The notes below the pieces were generated by a model that did no database searches, was not told the origin of the DNA, and was given only the letters and a program-made list of their open reading frames with translations. Of a DNA stretch of 64,000 nt, positions 62,309 through 64,000 are shown piece by piece; within the stretch, counting starts at the first letter, position 1; the number at the start of each line of letters is the position of its first letter. Source of the DNA: Clostridioides sp. ES-S-0054-01 (GTDB taxonomy: Bacteria; Bacillota; Clostridia; Peptostreptococcales; Peptostreptococcaceae); the NCBI GenBank assembly GCA_021561035.1, contig CP067346.1, positions 2,387,001 to 2,451,000 on the forward strand, read 5' to 3'. The translations under genes were made by a program, and so were the position numbers.

Positions 62309-62815
62309 TTAATATTCATCTTTTATTTTCAAAAATAGTTTTGCAGTTGCTAAAGTATCACTGTCAGCTCTATGAGCATTTATATTCTCTATATTGTAAT
62401 AAGCACAAGCTGTTTCAAGCTTCTTATTTTTTCCTTTATAACTTTTACACTTTTTTAATAACTCTAGCGTACATATATAATTGTTTATTGGTTCTAAATC
62501 TAATGTTCTAAGATAGTAATTTAAAAACTTTAAATCAAATTTCGCATTGTGTGCAATTATAGTTCTATTACCTATGTATTTTCTAAATCTAGGTAAAACT
62601 AATTCTAAAGGTTCTTCATTTTCTACCATTTCATTGCTTATATGTGTCAATTCTGTTATAAATGAAGAAATTATTCCTTTAGGTTTTATCAACCTTGAAT
62701 AGTTTTTTACAATTTGTTCATTTTTTATTTCTGTTATTCCTATTTCTATTATTTCACAACCTTTATATGGATCTAATCCTGTAGTTTCTAAATCCACAAC
62801 TACATATTCTTTCAT
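62309..62815 (-). CDS. DEDDh 3'-5' exonuclease (DnaQ/PolC epsilon-like)
   Basis: ATG 62815 (MKEYVVVDLETTGLDPYKG) follows AAGGAGAAGAGAT. The 168-residue protein has Exo I DLETTG, Exo II in IIAHNAKFDLKFLN and Exo III HRADSDTLA, with the DEDDh histidine present. It is a stand-alone proofreading-type exonuclease; its partner is unknown. Single gene. Confidence 0.92.
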   Translation of the reverse strand: MKEYVVVDLETTGLDPYKGCEIIEIGITEIKNEQIVKNYSRLIKPKGIISSFITELTHISNEMVENEEPLELVLPRFRKYIGNRTIIAHNAKFDLKFLNYYLRTLDLEPINNYICTLELLKKCKSYKGKNKKLETACAYYNIENINAHRADSDTLATAKLFLKIKDEY

Positions 62816-62972
62816 ATCTCTTCTCCTTATTATCAAATGGATATATTTATATTCTATATTTATGTAATAGACTAATCAATACTTAATTTTATATGATATA
62901 GAAAGATTTTACAAATTACAACATAGATATATTCTATATTCCGCCATAAATAAAGATTTTTTATTATAATGA

Positions 62973-63641
62973 CTAAATTTTTGCTTTATTGTTATTTAAT
63001 CTATTTTGATAAACCTTGCTTATTTTATTATTATTTAAATCTTTAAAATCCAAACTTTTACACTGTTCATCATCTTCCCATATTCCTGCCTGTTTATTTC
63101 CATCATTTTTGTATAATACACCCTTCCCATTTTTCTTATTATCTAAAAAATAGCCCTTATAAATATCATTATTGGGATACGTTAATTTCCCCAAACCATT
63201 TTTTAATCCATATTTAAATTCACCTGTATATATTGAACCATCTCTATAAGTATATTTTCCTATTCCATGCATCTTATCATCTTTCCACAAGCCTTCATAC
63301 TTTTCCTTACTTGAAAAAATATATATCCCAAATCCATTTTTCTTCCCATCAACAAATTCACCTTTATATAAATCGCCATTATCATATTTAAATACTTTTT
63401 CTTCTTTTAATTTCTTATTGCTACTCTTATTTTTATTATTATTGTTGTTATTTATATGTATTTCTTCTCTTCTAGCTTCAATCAAATCTCTATCATATCT
63501 AAATCCTTTTTTTGATTTAATTTTTTGATTAACCTTCTTCTTATTAATAAATACTCTAACTAGCTGAGTAAATATAAATATAGATGATAAGCATATAAAT
63601 ACACATAGTATTGTTCTAAAATAACTAGTTATATTTTGCAT
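62973..63641 (-). CDS. Membrane-anchored MORN-repeat protein
   Basis: The 222-residue protein has one N-terminal membrane segment (FRTILCVFICLSSIFIFTQL), a basic Asn/Lys-rich linker and then four to five MORN repeats from about residue 90 (YKGEFVDGKKNGFGIYIF, YEGLWKDDKMHGIGKYTY, YTGEFKYGLKNGLGKLTY, YKGYFLDNKKNGKGVLY). MORN repeats bind membranes or proteins; the role here is unknown. An AAGGGTGATTTTTT site precedes the ATG. Confidence 0.9.
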   Translation of the reverse strand: MQNITSYFRTILCVFICLSSIFIFTQLVRVFINKKKVNQKIKSKKGFRYDRDLIEARREEIHINNNNNNKNKSSNKKLKEEKVFKYDNGDLYKGEFVDGKKNGFGIYIFSSKEKYEGLWKDDKMHGIGKYTYRDGSIYTGEFKYGLKNGLGKLTYPNNDIYKGYFLDNKKNGKGVLYKNDGNKQAGIWEDDEQCKSLDFKDLNNNKISKVYQNRLNNNKAKI

Positions 63642-64000
63642 AAAAAATCACCCTTTAAAAAATTTATTTAAGATACCTAATACAATATATATTTTTATTG
63701 AATGCTATTTATACTTTTATAATACTATATTGCATAAAATTAACCTTGAAATTATTTGTATTAATATAAGTCAAATATAAAGGTAAATTATAATACAACA
63801 AATCAATTACTTTAACAATAACTAGTTTTTATGTTTTACAAGTATAAAATATATTAATTATAAAACATATAATACATTTTTAAACTTAAAATAATATACA
63901 ATAAAAAATGTAGAAAGCATCTATACTTTCTACATTTTTTATTATATATTATTTTTATATTAATTTAGTTTTATTTCGATTTAATCTTATAAAAAATTAT
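63642..64000. other. Intergenic region at the right edge
   Basis: No gene is seen. A strong bidirectional terminator (AAAAAATGTAGAAAG, loop CATCTATA, CTTTCTACATTTTTT at 63903-63940) probably serves a gene beyond the window or divides the region. Confidence 0.6.

Noticed and set aside
1-64000. CRISPR arrays, tRNA or rRNA genes
   Set aside because: No regularly spaced repeats with spacers, and no tRNA- or rRNA-like conserved segments, were seen on either strand.

Overview
The window is chromosomal DNA of a very AT-rich anaerobic Firmicute, almost certainly Clostridioides difficile. The reasons are the overall base composition, strong AGGAGG-type ribosome sites, the complete selenocysteine-containing glycine reductase operon (grdX-trxB-trxA-grdE-grdA-grdB-grdC-grdD) with in-frame UGA codons, the mtlA-mtlR-mtlF-mtlD order, and the aminotransferase/iorAB/butyrate kinase cluster. 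Most genes lie on the minus strand.

Left part (1-18 kb). A galactitol-type PTS (IIC cut by the window edge, IIB, IIA) has a clear -24/-12 sigma-54 promoter and sits beside a LevR-type sigma-54 activator. Next are a guanine-riboswitch-controlled xpt with a transaldolase-like gene, the mannitol operon with a sigma-A promoter and a cre-like site, an IMP dehydrogenase gene on the plus strand, a telA/xpaC pair and an unknown membrane protein.

Central part (18-30 kb). An M24 aminopeptidase is followed by the grd operon, which ferments glycine to acetyl phosphate. A singlet glycine riboswitch with a terminator lies in the grd leader. GrdA and GrdB each contain a selenocysteine UGA that a plain ORF caller would split. 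An M3 oligopeptidase follows.

Foreign element (30.3-34.9 kb). A 4.6-kb insertion is bounded by a perfect 16-bp terminal inverted repeat. It carries a MarR regulator with two matching palindromic operators, an alpha/beta hydrolase, a frameshifted response regulator and a large serine recombinase. It also has an oriT-like hairpin region and three copies of a 19-bp palindrome at module boundaries. Its base composition is mosaic and clearly above that of the host.

Right part (35-64 kb). A Cof phosphatase, nadABC behind a NiaR-like operator, cstA and an IS3-family element inserted in the presumed cstA terminator come first. They are followed by small cysteine-rich proteins, a Nudix hydrolase, a YczE-like membrane protein, and the aminotransferase-iorA-iorB-buk operon with a sigma-54 promoter, a paired upstream site and its own Fis-type activator. 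Next come an FMN alpha-hydroxyacid oxidase-like protein and a tandemly duplicated BlaI/BlaR-like module in which one blaI has decayed. The end holds a B3/B4 tRNA-editing-like protein under a guanidine-I (ykkC) riboswitch, a GT51 glycosyltransferase, a DEDDh exonuclease and a MORN-repeat protein. Decayed remnants of TnpB, an IS256 transposase and an AI-2E transporter lie between genes.

The riboswitch/B3-B4 pair is the most interesting host locus, because it suggests guanidine-responsive protection of tRNA charging. The inverted-repeat serine-recombinase element is the most interesting mobile locus. All assignments are by reading; no database search was run.
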